Positions 24,026 to 32,463 are shown, counted from the first letter of the stretch. The stretch is 51,155 nt of DNA from CAYHHI01 sp964356335 (GCA_964356335.1 CAYHHI010000022.1:1-51155), one strand, 5' to 3'. Notes: generated by a model from the sequence alone, not told the origin. Numbers and translations: made by a program.

Positions 24026-24763
24026 TTATCGGCCGAAAATGTAAGTGCCTTCAGGGTTTACAACTTGCTTGCCTGCGATGAAGAAGTACCAGGCAGGCGA
24101 TATATTGGCGAAGAACTGGGCGACGAAAATGTCGACCTTGGCGATGAATGTCATAGGAACATAGATCACATCCCTGGGCATCAGATAGACGTCCTTGCCG
24201 TGCCCGTCGAGAATGTCCTCCAGGTTTATCCTTGTTCCGGTGAAGTTGCCGTCCGCCGATCTTCTTATGAGGACTACGCTGTCGTTTCTGCCCGTATAGT
24301 TGACGCCGCCAGCCCTCGCGATGGCATCAAGGATCGTCATAGGACCCTCGATATCAAATGCGCCCGGCTGCCTCACCTCCCCTAAGATGAGAAAACCTCG
24401 GCCGGCAGCATCAGAAACAATCACAGAGACCTCGGGCTCGGTCACGATCTCTGCATAGCGCTTCCTTATGATGTCTTCGAGTTGGGATGGAGGCATCCCC
24501 TCAACCATGACTTCACCGACATATGGAATGGTTACCACCCCGTCGGGTCTCACCATGAGGGTCAGATTGTAGAGAGGGTAATACAAGAACCTGACCTCAA
24601 GCCTGTCGCCCGTACCCAGTTTGTAAGGTGGCCTCTCCGGAAGGTTGATCTGAGGCGCAGCAGGCACGGCAGCCTGAGGCTCAACCTGAGGCTGAGGCTT
24701 TGAACCCCCGCACCCACAAAACACTGTCAAGCATGCCAAGAACCCAAGAGCGAATATCTTCAA
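24026..24763 (-). CDS. wza: Polysaccharide export outer-membrane protein (Wza/GumB-like)
   Basis: 245 residues. The N-terminus is a lipoprotein-type signal (hydrophobic to residue 17, Cys18 in FCGC). A Pro/Gln/Ala-rich linker follows (about 20-45), then the poly_export domain (YKLGTGDRLEV at 47-57, MVRPDGVVTIPYVGEV) and a SLBB domain (ILGEVRQPGAFDIEGPMTI). The hydrophobic C-terminal part contains YFFIAG. The protein is short compared with E. coli Wza (about 380) and resembles GumB in size. It would form the outer-membrane channel for the polymer. TTG start with AAGGGGG 6 nt upstream. It is the first gene of the operon and its expression probably depends on the leader described separately. Confidence 0.88.
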   Translation of the reverse strand: MKIFALGFLACLTVFCGCGGSKPQPQVEPQAAVPAAPQINLPERPPYKLGTGDRLEVRFLYYPLYNLTLMVRPDGVVTIPYVGEVMVEGMPPSQLEDIIRKRYAEIVTEPEVSVIVSDAAGRGFLILGEVRQPGAFDIEGPMTILDAIARAGGVNYTGRNDSVVLIRRSADGNFTGTRINLEDILDGHGKDVYLMPRDVIYVPMTFIAKVDIFVAQFFANISPAWYFFIAGKQVVNPEGTYIFGR

Positions 24764-24779
24764 CTCGGACCCCCTTTAC

Positions 24780-24811
24780 AAAAAAGCGGGAGAGCCACTA
24801 ACACTCTCCCG
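24780..24811 (-). terminator. Intrinsic terminator in the wza leader (attenuator)
   Basis: On the minus strand CGGGAGAG (24811-24804 as read on the RNA) pairs perfectly with CTCTCCCG (24794-24787) around a 9-nt loop. It is followed by C and six T residues. The T run ends only 5 nt before the AAAGGGGG ribosome binding site of wza, so termination here would remove the whole exopolysaccharide operon from the transcript. Confidence 0.8.
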
Positions 24812-24851
24812 TGCTTGATTCTAATCTTCCGATCAAAAGCAGGCTTGCCAC
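24798..24851 (-). CDS. Possible 17-residue leader peptide of the exopolysaccharide operon
   Basis: GTG at 24851 opens a frame that ends with TAG at 24800-24798, inside the loop of the terminator. The predicted peptide is MASLLLIGRLESSTGEC. AGGTGAT, a 7-nt match to the anti-Shine-Dalgarno sequence, lies 6 nt before the GTG. A ribosome finishing this frame would cover the 5' arm of the terminator and favour read-through. This is a hypothesis from position only; such a short frame can occur by chance. Confidence 0.25.
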   Translation of the reverse strand: MASLLLIGRLESSTGEC

Positions 24852-24956
24852 AGATCCATCACCTGTTCTGGATTCCCCTGAAACCCCTTCTAACCCAAAT
24901 CTGCCTGTAGCAAGTCTACCTCTTGTACCACTCCCTTCTTCCCTAAGTGCCTTTAT

Positions 24957-24985
24957 ACTATAGCACATAAGTTTCGCTAAGTCAA
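24957..24985 (-). promoter_or_regulatory. Strong sigma-70 promoter of the exopolysaccharide operon
   Basis: On the minus strand TTGACT (24985-24980) and TATAGT (24962-24957) are separated by exactly 17 bases. Transcription should start near 24950, giving a leader of about 185 nt before the wza TTG. This is the best promoter match seen in the window. Confidence 0.75.
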
Positions 24986-25158
24986 GTTGCAACGTCATTG
25001 CACTTTGCATGCGACGCTTGCAAAACGCCCTATAACCCAACGGGCCTATCTGTTGAGGCAAGCCGCATTAGCACAAGCCGTCACGGCATTTGACTACTGG
25101 TGATGGATATGCCTCCAGATACATCGCTGCATTAACGCAACCCGCGTGCCACTGAGGC

Positions 25159-26100
25159 TTAGATCCTGGACATCACGGAGGCTATGAACACTGGCAGGAT
25201 GATCTCATGATTGCCGGTGAAGTTATAGGTTGTTGCACCGACGAGGCGAGGACGCTCTACCACATTGGTGATCGGCCTGTAGAGGGAAAACATGTCGAAG
25301 TTGGCCGTCGTGAATTCTCCCAGATCGGCGCCCGCGTTGCGAGCAATTGCCAGTGCCTTCAGGAACACTTCGGGCAGAATCACGGCAGAGCCTATGTTAA
25401 GCACTACGCCTCCTCTCAAGGCGAGGATCATCGATGTGAAAGCTCGGAAATCCTCCATTGAGGCATAGCCGATTGCCTTACCATCTGCTTCGGCATGTTG
25501 GTGTACCACGTCGGTGCCGATCGCCACATGCACCGTAGCCCTGACACCGGCATTGAGCGCCGTAGCCAGTATGCTGACCTCATGGTTAGGTGCCCGCCGC
25601 TCCACGAGCGCCTTAGCCAGGCCCACACCCAGCCCCATACCCTCTGCCAGGCAGGCGCGTGCAGCGTCGTTAAAGATCACTGAAGTCTCCTCGGTCGTGC
25701 CGAACATACCGGTCTTCAAGCCCTCCCCAACATCCTCCGAAGTCTTTCCCCACATCGCGATTTCTATGTCATGGATCGCGCCGGCGCCATTGGTGGCCAG
25801 CCCGGTGACGATCCCCTTACGCAGAAGATGACAGATCAGTCCACCAAGCCCACACTTAAGGACATGGGCTCCCATCATGAAGATGACGGGCCTGCCACGC
25901 CTCCTTGCCTCTGCAATGGCTTCACTGAGATCTTCGAGGTCTTTTCCCCTCAGTATCTTGGGAATCATCTTCTTCAGGTCCTGGTACCAGGAGAAATCTT
26001 TGGGCAAGCCTGCAAAGTCAGCAAGGTGAACCTTGCTCTTGCGATCACCTATCGAGTCTTTCCCCCTGGGGAAGGGCTGTCTGTCTTTGCCATGTCCCAT
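25159..26100 (-). CDS. Conserved protein of unknown function in the LPS core operon
   Basis: 313 residues, apparently cytosolic. I recall similar proteins encoded near sugar-kinase and heptose genes, but cannot name a function. Conserved-looking stretches are FMMGAHVLKCGL near 74-85, TNGAGAIHDIEIAMWG near 103-118, and HVAIGTDVVHQHAEAD with a histidine cluster near 194-209. The alternation of strands and helices with glycine-rich turns suggests a Rossmann-like or deoxyhypusine-synthase-like fold; this is tentative. It starts 12 bases after the DUF3108 gene and is the last gene of the operon containing gmhB and the heptosyltransferases. A role in heptose or core metabolism is suggested by position only. 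Confidence 0.6.
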   Translation of the reverse strand: MGHGKDRQPFPRGKDSIGDRKSKVHLADFAGLPKDFSWYQDLKKMIPKILRGKDLEDLSEAIAEARRRGRPVIFMMGAHVLKCGLGGLICHLLRKGIVTGLATNGAGAIHDIEIAMWGKTSEDVGEGLKTGMFGTTEETSVIFNDAARACLAEGMGLGVGLAKALVERRAPNHEVSILATALNAGVRATVHVAIGTDVVHQHAEADGKAIGYASMEDFRAFTSMILALRGGVVLNIGSAVILPEVFLKALAIARNAGADLGEFTTANFDMFSLYRPITNVVERPRLVGATTYNFTGNHEIILPVFIASVMSRI

Positions 26101-26112
26101 CTTGCGCCTCCC

Positions 26113-26865
26113 TCACGAACCCCCGGGAGCCATTTTCGCCAGGGCTGCCTCTATCGATCCTATTATGATTCTGCCCTTCATCATGACAGGCATGAGCCGC
26201 GAGTCCTTGGTGAGCCAGACGGTCAGCCTGCCCTGATGCTGGAAGAGGCCCGAAGCCTTGAGGATCGGTTCGACCACGACGCAATCGAATTTACCGGCCG
26301 GCACCGACACTGTCTCATTGCGCAGTATCTTCACCTCGAGAGGATAGTTCTTCTTATCGGAGTGGTTCTCTATAAGGATGGTCTTGCCCACCTCGAGATT
26401 CCTGGTGCGCAGAAAGTACAGCGAACTCAAGACGTCCTGGACCTCGGGCGGCACAGCGATCACCGAGCTGTCCAGATATGTTGCAGTATGGTCCTGCTGA
26501 TCAAAGATGACCACATCGTCCTTGATGTGGTTGCCTTCCTTAAGATGCTTCTCAAAGCGCCAGGTAAAGAGATGCTCAACATCCATAAACGATACCACAG
26601 AATCTCGAGCTTCAAAGACCAGTGAGAACGGCATCGTGGATCTGGCCTCAGACGTGATGCGATAACATTGGTTGTCCCCATAGTCAACGATCTCTTTGAC
26701 CTCCATCGTGGCAACACCTGCCTTGATGAAGCCGTAGCGTATGACGAAGGTCAGCTTCTCACCTACCTTGAAGGGAACCGAGGCAGGAACGATGTCTCTC
26801 GCCGATGATCCCACCGCCAGAAAAACCCAAAGCAACAAAATGACAATGAAGAACGCTTGTCTCAT
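26113..26865 (-). CDS. DUF3108-domain exported protein
   Basis: 250 residues with an N-terminal signal peptide (FFIVILLLWVFLAVGSSA, residues 5-22). The mature part matches the DUF3108 pattern: FKVGEKLTFVIRYGFIKAG, then EARDSVVSFMDVEHLFTWRFEK, and PAGKFDCVVVEPI. These proteins are predicted periplasmic beta-rich proteins of unknown role, common in Gram-negative bacteria. Its ATG overlaps the gmhB stop as ATGA, so it is coupled to heptose synthesis. A function in envelope or LPS handling is inferred from location. Confidence 0.8.
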   Translation of the reverse strand: MRQAFFIVILLLWVFLAVGSSARDIVPASVPFKVGEKLTFVIRYGFIKAGVATMEVKEIVDYGDNQCYRITSEARSTMPFSLVFEARDSVVSFMDVEHLFTWRFEKHLKEGNHIKDDVVIFDQQDHTATYLDSSVIAVPPEVQDVLSSLYFLRTRNLEVGKTILIENHSDKKNYPLEVKILRNETVSVPAGKFDCVVVEPILKASGLFQHQGRLTVWLTKDSRLMPVMMKGRIIIGSIEAALAKMAPGGS

Positions 26866-27440
26866 CGCCTCTTGCCATCCTCTCTTATAGCCCAGTCAAC
26901 GGCCTCGAGCACGCTTTCCACAACGCGAACATCCCGGAGACCGTCATCCCTCATCTGGTTCTCTTCGCTTCTCCCGAATCCGGTCCTGACCAGGCAAGGG
27001 CCAAGTCCAAGCGCCTTCCCGAAGCGGAGATCTGTAGCCTTGTCCCCAATCACGAATGATCTCGTGACGTCAATAGAGAATCTCCGGATGGCCATCTCAC
27101 CGAGAGCGGTACCGGGCTTCCTGCAGGTACATCGCTTACGGTAAGTCTCAACCGTTGCGTCAGGATGATGAGGGCAGTAGTAGATCGCGTCGAGCGCCAC
27201 TCCCGCCTGGCCCAATATGCTCTGCATCCTCTTGTGAACGAGATCCAGGTCCTTCTCGGAGAGCCAGCCCCGCGCAATCCCTGACTGATTGGTGACCACA
27301 ATAACCAAAAAACCGCTATCCTTTGCTCGCCTGAGAGCCTCCGCGGTGAAAGCATAGGGAACAACAAGAGTGGGATGTGCGACGTAGCCAAACTCAACAA
27401 GAAGAGTGCCATCCCGGTCAAAAAAGATTGCCTTGGTCAA
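26862..27440 (-). CDS. gmhB: D-glycero-beta-D-manno-heptose-1,7-bisphosphate 7-phosphatase
   Basis: 192 residues of the HAD-IIIA (histidinol-phosphatase-like) group. FFDRDGTLL at 6-14 contains the nucleophile Asp8 and the acid/base Asp10. TNQSGIARG is motif II, and CPHHPD followed by CTCRKP holds the zinc ligands typical of GmhB. FVIGDKATDL is the acidic motif. It removes the 7-phosphate on the way to ADP-heptose, the donor for the heptosyltransferases encoded just upstream. TTG start, overlapping the upstream stop as TTGA. No HldE or GmhA is present in the window. Confidence 0.92.
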   Translation of the reverse strand: MTKAIFFDRDGTLLVEFGYVAHPTLVVPYAFTAEALRRAKDSGFLVIVVTNQSGIARGWLSEKDLDLVHKRMQSILGQAGVALDAIYYCPHHPDATVETYRKRCTCRKPGTALGEMAIRRFSIDVTRSFVIGDKATDLRFGKALGLGPCLVRTGFGRSEENQMRDDGLRDVRVVESVLEAVDWAIREDGKRR

Positions 27441-28501
27441 TTGCCGTTCCTCAGCACTTGCTCCAGCGCAGCCGTGACTTGATCCACGGGGATGCTCCCG
27501 GTACAGATGTTCCCGCGGCGGCAGTCACGCCTGAAGCAGGGTGAGCACTCCACCTTGTTGTAAAGCGCCACGGATCTTGGCGACAGAGGCTTGGTCCAAT
27601 CCGGGTAAGTAGAAAAGAAGAGTCCTACAACGGGTACCCCCAGGGCCGCAGCAAGGTGCATCCCGCCACTGTCGTTGGCAACGACCCCGCCCGAAAGGTA
27701 AAGTGTCCCAACCAGAGTCGAGAAGTCAAGGTTGCCGCATAGATTGAGGCTTTTCGCTTTCATCTTACTCTCGACCGATTGACAGACGTCTCTGTCTTCC
27801 TCACCGCCCAGGATCACAATATCAAAGCCGAACTTATCAATTATGGTGTCTCCGAGCAAGGCAAATCGAGAGCTATCCCAGCGCTTCGCCGGCCCATAAC
27901 GTGCGCCTGGGAAGAAACAGATGAAGCCGGCTCGCGACAACCTGTGCCTGCTGACAAGGTCCTCCCCAACCAAGCGGTCTCCCTCGGTCGGTTCAAGAGC
28001 CGGAATCCGGCTCTCAACCCGGAGACCCACGCTCTCCACAAGCCTGCAATAGGTGGCTGTGAGATGCTCACGGCGGGGGCCCTGTGGAGACACTCTGTCG
28101 GTGTAGAGAAAGCGCCATGCGCCGTTGGCGAATCCGATTCTTCTGGGCACTCTGCCCATGAAGCATGTGGCAGCAGATGTAAAAGACTTGGTCATACTGA
28201 AAACCATGACAGGCCCGAAACGGCGCAGCAGAACCGACCCATCATAGATCGCCTTAAGCCAGCCCCAAAGGTCGGCCCCGGGACTCTTTATTCCAAAAAC
28301 CAAAGTTCCCGGGATACGGGAGAAAACCTCGGCTGATGACGTTGAAGCGAGAACCACCAGGCGCCCGCGCCGCGCGCAGTCACCGACCGCGCGAATGGCA
28401 GGGATGGCAAGAATGGCATCCCCCAGCCAGTTTGGCACTCGTGCGGCAAAACTGACCTGCTTCTCCGAGTTATCTTCTGGGATTTCGCAGGGCAAGATCA
28501 T
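27437..28501 (-). CDS. waaF: ADP-heptose:LPS heptosyltransferase (WaaF-like)
   Basis: 354 residues from the ATG at 28501; the start is uncertain because the frame is open to 28579 and no strong ribosome binding site is seen. The GT9 signature VPNWLGDAILAIPAIRAV has the catalytic aspartate (GD). Further motifs are FFPGARYGPAKRWD, which resembles the ADP-heptose binding motif GAxxGxAKxWP, and VANDSGGMHLAAALGVPVVGLF. The tail has CSPCFRRDCRRG, a Cys-rich element seen in WaaF-type enzymes. It would add the second heptose to the inner core. It overlaps the neighbouring heptosyltransferase gene by about 30 bases. Confidence 0.85.
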   Translation of the reverse strand: MILPCEIPEDNSEKQVSFAARVPNWLGDAILAIPAIRAVGDCARRGRLVVLASTSSAEVFSRIPGTLVFGIKSPGADLWGWLKAIYDGSVLLRRFGPVMVFSMTKSFTSAATCFMGRVPRRIGFANGAWRFLYTDRVSPQGPRREHLTATYCRLVESVGLRVESRIPALEPTEGDRLVGEDLVSRHRLSRAGFICFFPGARYGPAKRWDSSRFALLGDTIIDKFGFDIVILGGEEDRDVCQSVESKMKAKSLNLCGNLDFSTLVGTLYLSGGVVANDSGGMHLAAALGVPVVGLFFSTYPDWTKPLSPRSVALYNKVECSPCFRRDCRRGNICTGSIPVDQVTAALEQVLRNGN

Positions 28502-29489
28502 TGACAATAGAAGCAACCTCAGACGGTTCAATATCCTCCATGCAGAGCATTCTCTCATATCTACATGGCCTGTTGCCATGGTAACTGCAAGGACTGCATG
28601 CCAGGCCGCGTGTCACCGCCACATTCCCAGGTGCAAGCGGCGCAAAACCCAGGATGGGAGACGTTGGGCCGAACATCGAGATGACCCTTGAGCCGACAGC
28701 GGCCGCAAGGTGCAGCAATCCCGAGTCATTGCCCACCGTGAGCTGGCACAACGAGAGGAGTCCCGCCAGTCTCGCGATGTCACTGCCGACGTAAGCCGAG
28801 GCCCCGCCCGTGATGCCGGTCATGGTGGACTCCACCATTGCCCTATCCTGGTTCGAGCCGATCACGAGCATCCCATGGCCTTGATCACGGAGGAGCTTTA
28901 TGAGCTCCCTGAAGCGGTCTACGCCCCACATCTTGAACCGGCTGCTAGCGCCCGGGCATATGCCGATGAAGGGGCCGCCACCAAATCGCGCGGCCGAATC
29001 CTCGACAATCTCGCCCGGGACTCGGAGTCTGGGGAAGCTGTCAGAGGGCCCTGCCCCAAGCCGCCGGATGGCATCAAAATAGAGCTCGCTCGTGTGTTTG
29101 AGCTTCCCCTTCCATACATGCGGGAGGTAGACGGCCAAGAAGCGGCGAATGTGCTGTCTCCGATATCGCAGAACCCTCCTGGCCCGCAGGCCCCGGATAA
29201 TCCTTCTTGACTTCAAGTTGCTCTGCAGGTCAATCACCGCATCGAATCGAACCTCCCGTGAATCATTGGGCTCGATTGCCATCAGGTCCCGTGAATACCC
29301 GACCACGGAATCGACGCAGGGGAAGAGAGATGGAATCCCTCCGTACTCATCAAATGTGCCAAAGCTCAGGTGGCACGCCGGGTAGGTTTCCTTCAGACGC
29401 CTCGCAACCGGCTCAGCGAGGACGATGTCCCCGAAAGAGCTGAGCCTCAGAATGAGAAATCTAGCTTCCTTGCCGGGGCGGCTCGGCAT
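28470..29489 (-). CDS. ADP-heptose:LPS heptosyltransferase (WaaC-like, GT9)
   Basis: 339 residues from ATG 29489, with GAAGG upstream; an in-frame extension to 29624 would overlap the msbA-like gene. FLILRLSSFGDIVLAEPVARRL is the WaaC-type N-terminus with the catalytic Asp in GD. ICPGASSRFKMW and GNDSGLLHLAAAVGSRVISMFGPT are donor-site motifs. CSPCSYHGNRPC near the C-terminus matches the Cys pattern seen in the neighbouring heptosyltransferase. It probably adds the first heptose to Kdo-lipid A on the cytosolic face. The order msbA, waaC-like, waaF-like, gmhB suggests one core-assembly operon. Confidence 0.85.
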   Translation of the reverse strand: MPSRPGKEARFLILRLSSFGDIVLAEPVARRLKETYPACHLSFGTFDEYGGIPSLFPCVDSVVGYSRDLMAIEPNDSREVRFDAVIDLQSNLKSRRIIRGLRARRVLRYRRQHIRRFLAVYLPHVWKGKLKHTSELYFDAIRRLGAGPSDSFPRLRVPGEIVEDSAARFGGGPFIGICPGASSRFKMWGVDRFRELIKLLRDQGHGMLVIGSNQDRAMVESTMTGITGGASAYVGSDIARLAGLLSLCQLTVGNDSGLLHLAAAVGSRVISMFGPTSPILGFAPLAPGNVAVTRGLACSPCSYHGNRPCRYERMLCMEDIEPSEVASIVNDLALRNPRR

Positions 29490-29496
29490 ACAGGCT

Positions 29497-31380
29497 CTAA
29501 CCTTCTTGGACAACCTGCGGGAGGTCCTTGAACTGCAGGTCATATAGCCGCCTATAGACTTTATTGGCGGCCACAAGCTCCTCGTGTCTTCCTGCTTCGA
29601 CGATTCGCCCGTCGTCGATGACAAGGATCACGTCCGCACTTGTTATTGTGGAAAGCCTATGAGCAATGACGAAAGCGGTGCGGTTTGACATCAGCCTCTG
29701 AATCGCATCCTGAACAAGTCTCTCGGCCTCGGAATCCAGCGACGATGTGGCCTCATCGAATATCAGAATCTGCGGGTCTTTCAGTATGGCTCTGGCTATG
29801 GCAAGGCGCTGGCGCTCTCCGCCAGATAACCTGACGCCTCGGTCGCCGATCATGGTGTCATAACCCTGGGGGAGCCCTTTGATGAATTCGTGGGCATTGG
29901 CTGCTTTGGCCGCATCAACAACCTTCTCTAACGGGACTTCCTGCACCCCATACGCTATATTGTTCCTGACCGTATCATTGAACAGAATAACTTCCTGCGT
30001 GACTATGCCCATGAGGCTGCGGAGCGACTTGGTGGTTATCTTGCGTATATCGATGCCGTCAAGAGCGACGCTCCCATCGGTGGGATCGTAGAACCGTGGA
30101 ATAAGATCAACAAGTGTGGACTTGCCAGCGCCGCTCGGCCCCACAAGAGCTACCATCTGACCCTTCCTGACTTTGAAGCTGACGTCCCGGAGAGCATAGT
30201 CGACATCGCCATACCTGAAGCTCACATGCTTGAATTCCATTCCCTGGTTGATTCCCTCTATATCGATTGCGTCCTCCGAATCCAGAATCTCAGGCTCGGT
30301 GTCAAGCATAGCGAAGATTCGCTTCGCGGCAGCGAGTCCTTCCTGAATCTTGGTACTGGCATAACTCAGATTCTTCGCAGGATGAAGCATAGAGAGCATG
30401 GCCGCGAGAAATATCAGGAACCAATCGGGGGTCAGGAAATGTCCTCCGATCACCTGTCGCCCACCGTACCAGACAACGACAAGGAGACCCGCAGCCCCCA
30501 GGAACTCGGTCATTGGGGGAGCCAGTGATGCCGTGCGCTGCTGCTTCAAGAAGACTCTGTAATACCCCTGTGTGTGCTTGCGAAACTTGTCCGTCTCGAA
30601 CTTCTCCATCCCGAATGCTTTAACTACGCGTATTCCCGATATGGTCTCCTGCAGAACACCTGTGATGTCTGCCATCTTCTCCTGGGCTCTGGTCGTATAC
30701 CTCCGTAACTTCCTGCCGAGTCCTGCCACCAGGTAAGTTATGAGCGGGATGACTACAAAAGCAACCAGCGAAAGACGCCAGCTGATCCACACCACGATCG
30801 CTGCATACACGAGTACAAGCGTCAGATCTCTCAAGAACCCGAGAAAGCCGGCTGAAATCGTCATCCTCAGGAGGTTCACATCGTTAGTGATCAGAGATAT
30901 CACCGCCCCGGTCCTGCTTCTATGGAAGAATGCCAACGAAAGCTTGTGAAGGTGGGTATAAAGAAGATTTCGGATGTCCCGTATCAGACGCTGCTCGATG
31001 GCCGCGCTGACGATAGTCAGGAAATAGGTGAAAAAACCTTTCAGGAAATATATGATGAGAATCGAAAAGAAGATGCGTTCCAGCGTAACCATGGGGGTAG
31101 GAGACGCGTAGAAGGCCAAGACTCTCTCTCTGACAACTTCCTGCACCGTGGTCAGAGAATGGGGTGCGTTGGACAGTAACGTCCGAGACGCTCCCACCGA
31201 AGCGGCGGGCAGGTTTATTTTCCCACCCGAGAAGATCACGTTTATGAATGGAAGGATCATGCCGATTGAGAAGCCGTTAAAGATGGCGCAGAGAACCATT
31301 AGGACCAGAGCAGCGGCCAGATGCTTACGGTATGGCTTGAGGAAGGAGACGGCTCTCAAATAGAATCGCAGCGAGATCAT
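29497..31380 (-). CDS. msbA: Lipid A/ABC exporter, MsbA-like
   Basis: 627 residues from ATG 31380 (GAAGG 8 nt upstream; ATGA overlap with the upstream GT9 gene). An N-terminal six-helix ABC exporter domain spans about 1-340. A loop after the first helix is longer than in E. coli MsbA. The ATPase domain has Walker A GPSGAGKST, signature LSGGERQRLAIARAIL, Walker B ILIFDEATSSLD and switch AHRLST. Half-transporters of this type flip lipid A-core across the inner membrane. The heptosyltransferases on both sides support that role over a drug exporter. Confidence 0.87.
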   Translation of the reverse strand: MISLRFYLRAVSFLKPYRKHLAAALVLMVLCAIFNGFSIGMILPFINVIFSGGKINLPAASVGASRTLLSNAPHSLTTVQEVVRERVLAFYASPTPMVTLERIFFSILIIYFLKGFFTYFLTIVSAAIEQRLIRDIRNLLYTHLHKLSLAFFHRSRTGAVISLITNDVNLLRMTISAGFLGFLRDLTLVLVYAAIVVWISWRLSLVAFVVIPLITYLVAGLGRKLRRYTTRAQEKMADITGVLQETISGIRVVKAFGMEKFETDKFRKHTQGYYRVFLKQQRTASLAPPMTEFLGAAGLLVVVWYGGRQVIGGHFLTPDWFLIFLAAMLSMLHPAKNLSYASTKIQEGLAAAKRIFAMLDTEPEILDSEDAIDIEGINQGMEFKHVSFRYGDVDYALRDVSFKVRKGQMVALVGPSGAGKSTLVDLIPRFYDPTDGSVALDGIDIRKITTKSLRSLMGIVTQEVILFNDTVRNNIAYGVQEVPLEKVVDAAKAANAHEFIKGLPQGYDTMIGDRGVRLSGGERQRLAIARAILKDPQILIFDEATSSLDSEAERLVQDAIQRLMSNRTAFVIAHRLSTITSADVILVIDDGRIVEAGRHEELVAANKVYRRLYDLQFKDLPQVVQEG

Positions 31381-32459
31381 GCTGGAACCTTCGAGAGTGA
31401 AACCAGGAAATCTCGGGTCTGCATAGCGACTTTTGCGGGGGAAGCATTGATCCAGTCCTTCTCCTCCATCAGGCGGAAATCGCCGGTACCCGGGATCCAT
31501 CTCCTGTCTTCTTTATCCGAGAAGAGGACAAGACACGGCACGCCCATGGTGATTGCAAAGTGGAGAAGATCGGTGTTGGGGCTAATGAAAAGATCACACT
31601 GGGATAGAATGCCGAGCGTGTCCCTGAAACTCTTCCTTGGTATGTCAAGCCAATCGTAGATGCCAAGCCTTCTGATGTCTTCATCCTTGATCGCCGGATT
31701 GGGATCAGAAAGCAAGGCGATGCCGCTTGGTCTCAAGGCCTGAAGACTCTTCGCAATCCGTATCTCAACATCAAAGGGAGGCTTGTCTCCGTTCTTCGTG
31801 TAGCTGAGGTCAACCCCAATAATAAGATCGGCCGGGTTCTTCTTCCTGAGTTTCACGACTTCCCTTGCGATTTTCATCTCCTTCTCGGGGAGCTGCCAGC
31901 GGGATACCTTGCCTCCGCCTGAGGAAAGGAAGCGCACAAGACACAGGTTCAAGTCCTCAAAATAGGCGGCATCATTAGTCGGGATCACTTCGACATTAAA
32001 CAGGGGGGTGCCAACATCTCCCTTCAGCCTTACCCTGAGGCGCGCACCGCACAGAATTGGCAGGATCACCTTATAGAAGTCGTACCTGAAATCAAAACAG
32101 AAAACCGCCTCGACCATCCGCTCCCGCATATCTGCGACGAAAGCGCGGTAATTCCAGATGCCGCGTGTGCCATGTACCTTGGGAAAATCAACCAGATCAT
32201 CGACGATGCCATTACCCCGCAGGATTTCAGCCTGGCCATCCCCGACAAGGCAGATTATCCTGGACTCGGGCAGGGCCCCCCTCAGGAAAGTGAGCGCCGG
32301 GTAGGCAAGCAGCATCTCGGCAAGCCCCTCGGGAGGCATAATCAGCACCCGTCTGGCACTCAAGGCAAGGCGGCCAAGCGAGAACGGCTCGTTCACGCTC
32401 TTTCCGCCAAAAAACCTGATTACTGCACTCGTCAGAATCTTCTTTGTCCATGCTGCCAA
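31377..32459 (-). CDS. Divergent GT9 (heptosyltransferase-like) protein
   Basis: 360 residues with the GT9 layout, but key positions differ. The N-terminal motif reads MPPEGLAEMLLAYPALTF where active enzymes have GD in place of GLAE, so the catalytic aspartate is missing. The donor-side motif reads SPNTDLLHFAITMGVPCLVLFSD instead of the usual NDSGxxHxAxxxxxP. It could be a transferase with shifted residues or a non-catalytic partner. TTG start with GAGG 8 nt upstream, 4 bases after hsp20. The stop overlaps the msbA start. Family by resemblance; activity uncertain. Confidence 0.7.
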   Translation of the reverse strand: MAAWTKKILTSAVIRFFGGKSVNEPFSLGRLALSARRVLIMPPEGLAEMLLAYPALTFLRGALPESRIICLVGDGQAEILRGNGIVDDLVDFPKVHGTRGIWNYRAFVADMRERMVEAVFCFDFRYDFYKVILPILCGARLRVRLKGDVGTPLFNVEVIPTNDAAYFEDLNLCLVRFLSSGGGKVSRWQLPEKEMKIAREVVKLRKKNPADLIIGVDLSYTKNGDKPPFDVEIRIAKSLQALRPSGIALLSDPNPAIKDEDIRRLGIYDWLDIPRKSFRDTLGILSQCDLFISPNTDLLHFAITMGVPCLVLFSDKEDRRWIPGTGDFRLMEEKDWINASPAKVAMQTRDFLVSLSKVPA

Positions 32460-32463
32460 CTTC

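Larger units (their letters stand above)
24764..25158. other. 395-bp intergenic region upstream of the exopolysaccharide operon
   Basis: It holds the promoter, leader and terminator of the wza operon (entered separately). From the promoter to 25158 it also holds the 3' end of the heptose operon transcript. A weak hairpin with four A residues at 25022-25025 (GCCC/GGGC arms at 25045-25042 and 25030-25027) might end that transcript but is too short to call. I see no tRNA, repeat or insertion sequence. The leader does not match the c-di-GMP, c-di-AMP or cobalamin riboswitch patterns as I know them. Confidence 0.6.

Noticed and set aside
24812..24950. A known riboswitch class in the wza leader
   Set aside because: I compared it by eye with the c-di-GMP, c-di-AMP (ydaO), cobalamin and preQ1 patterns and found no convincing match. 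A covariance search with Infernal/Rfam would decide.
24798..25061. An 87-codon minus-strand frame upstream of wza
   Set aside because: It crosses the promoter and leader, has no ribosome binding site at its first codon and no family resemblance. Only the last 17 codons, with their own start signal, are kept as a leader-peptide candidate.
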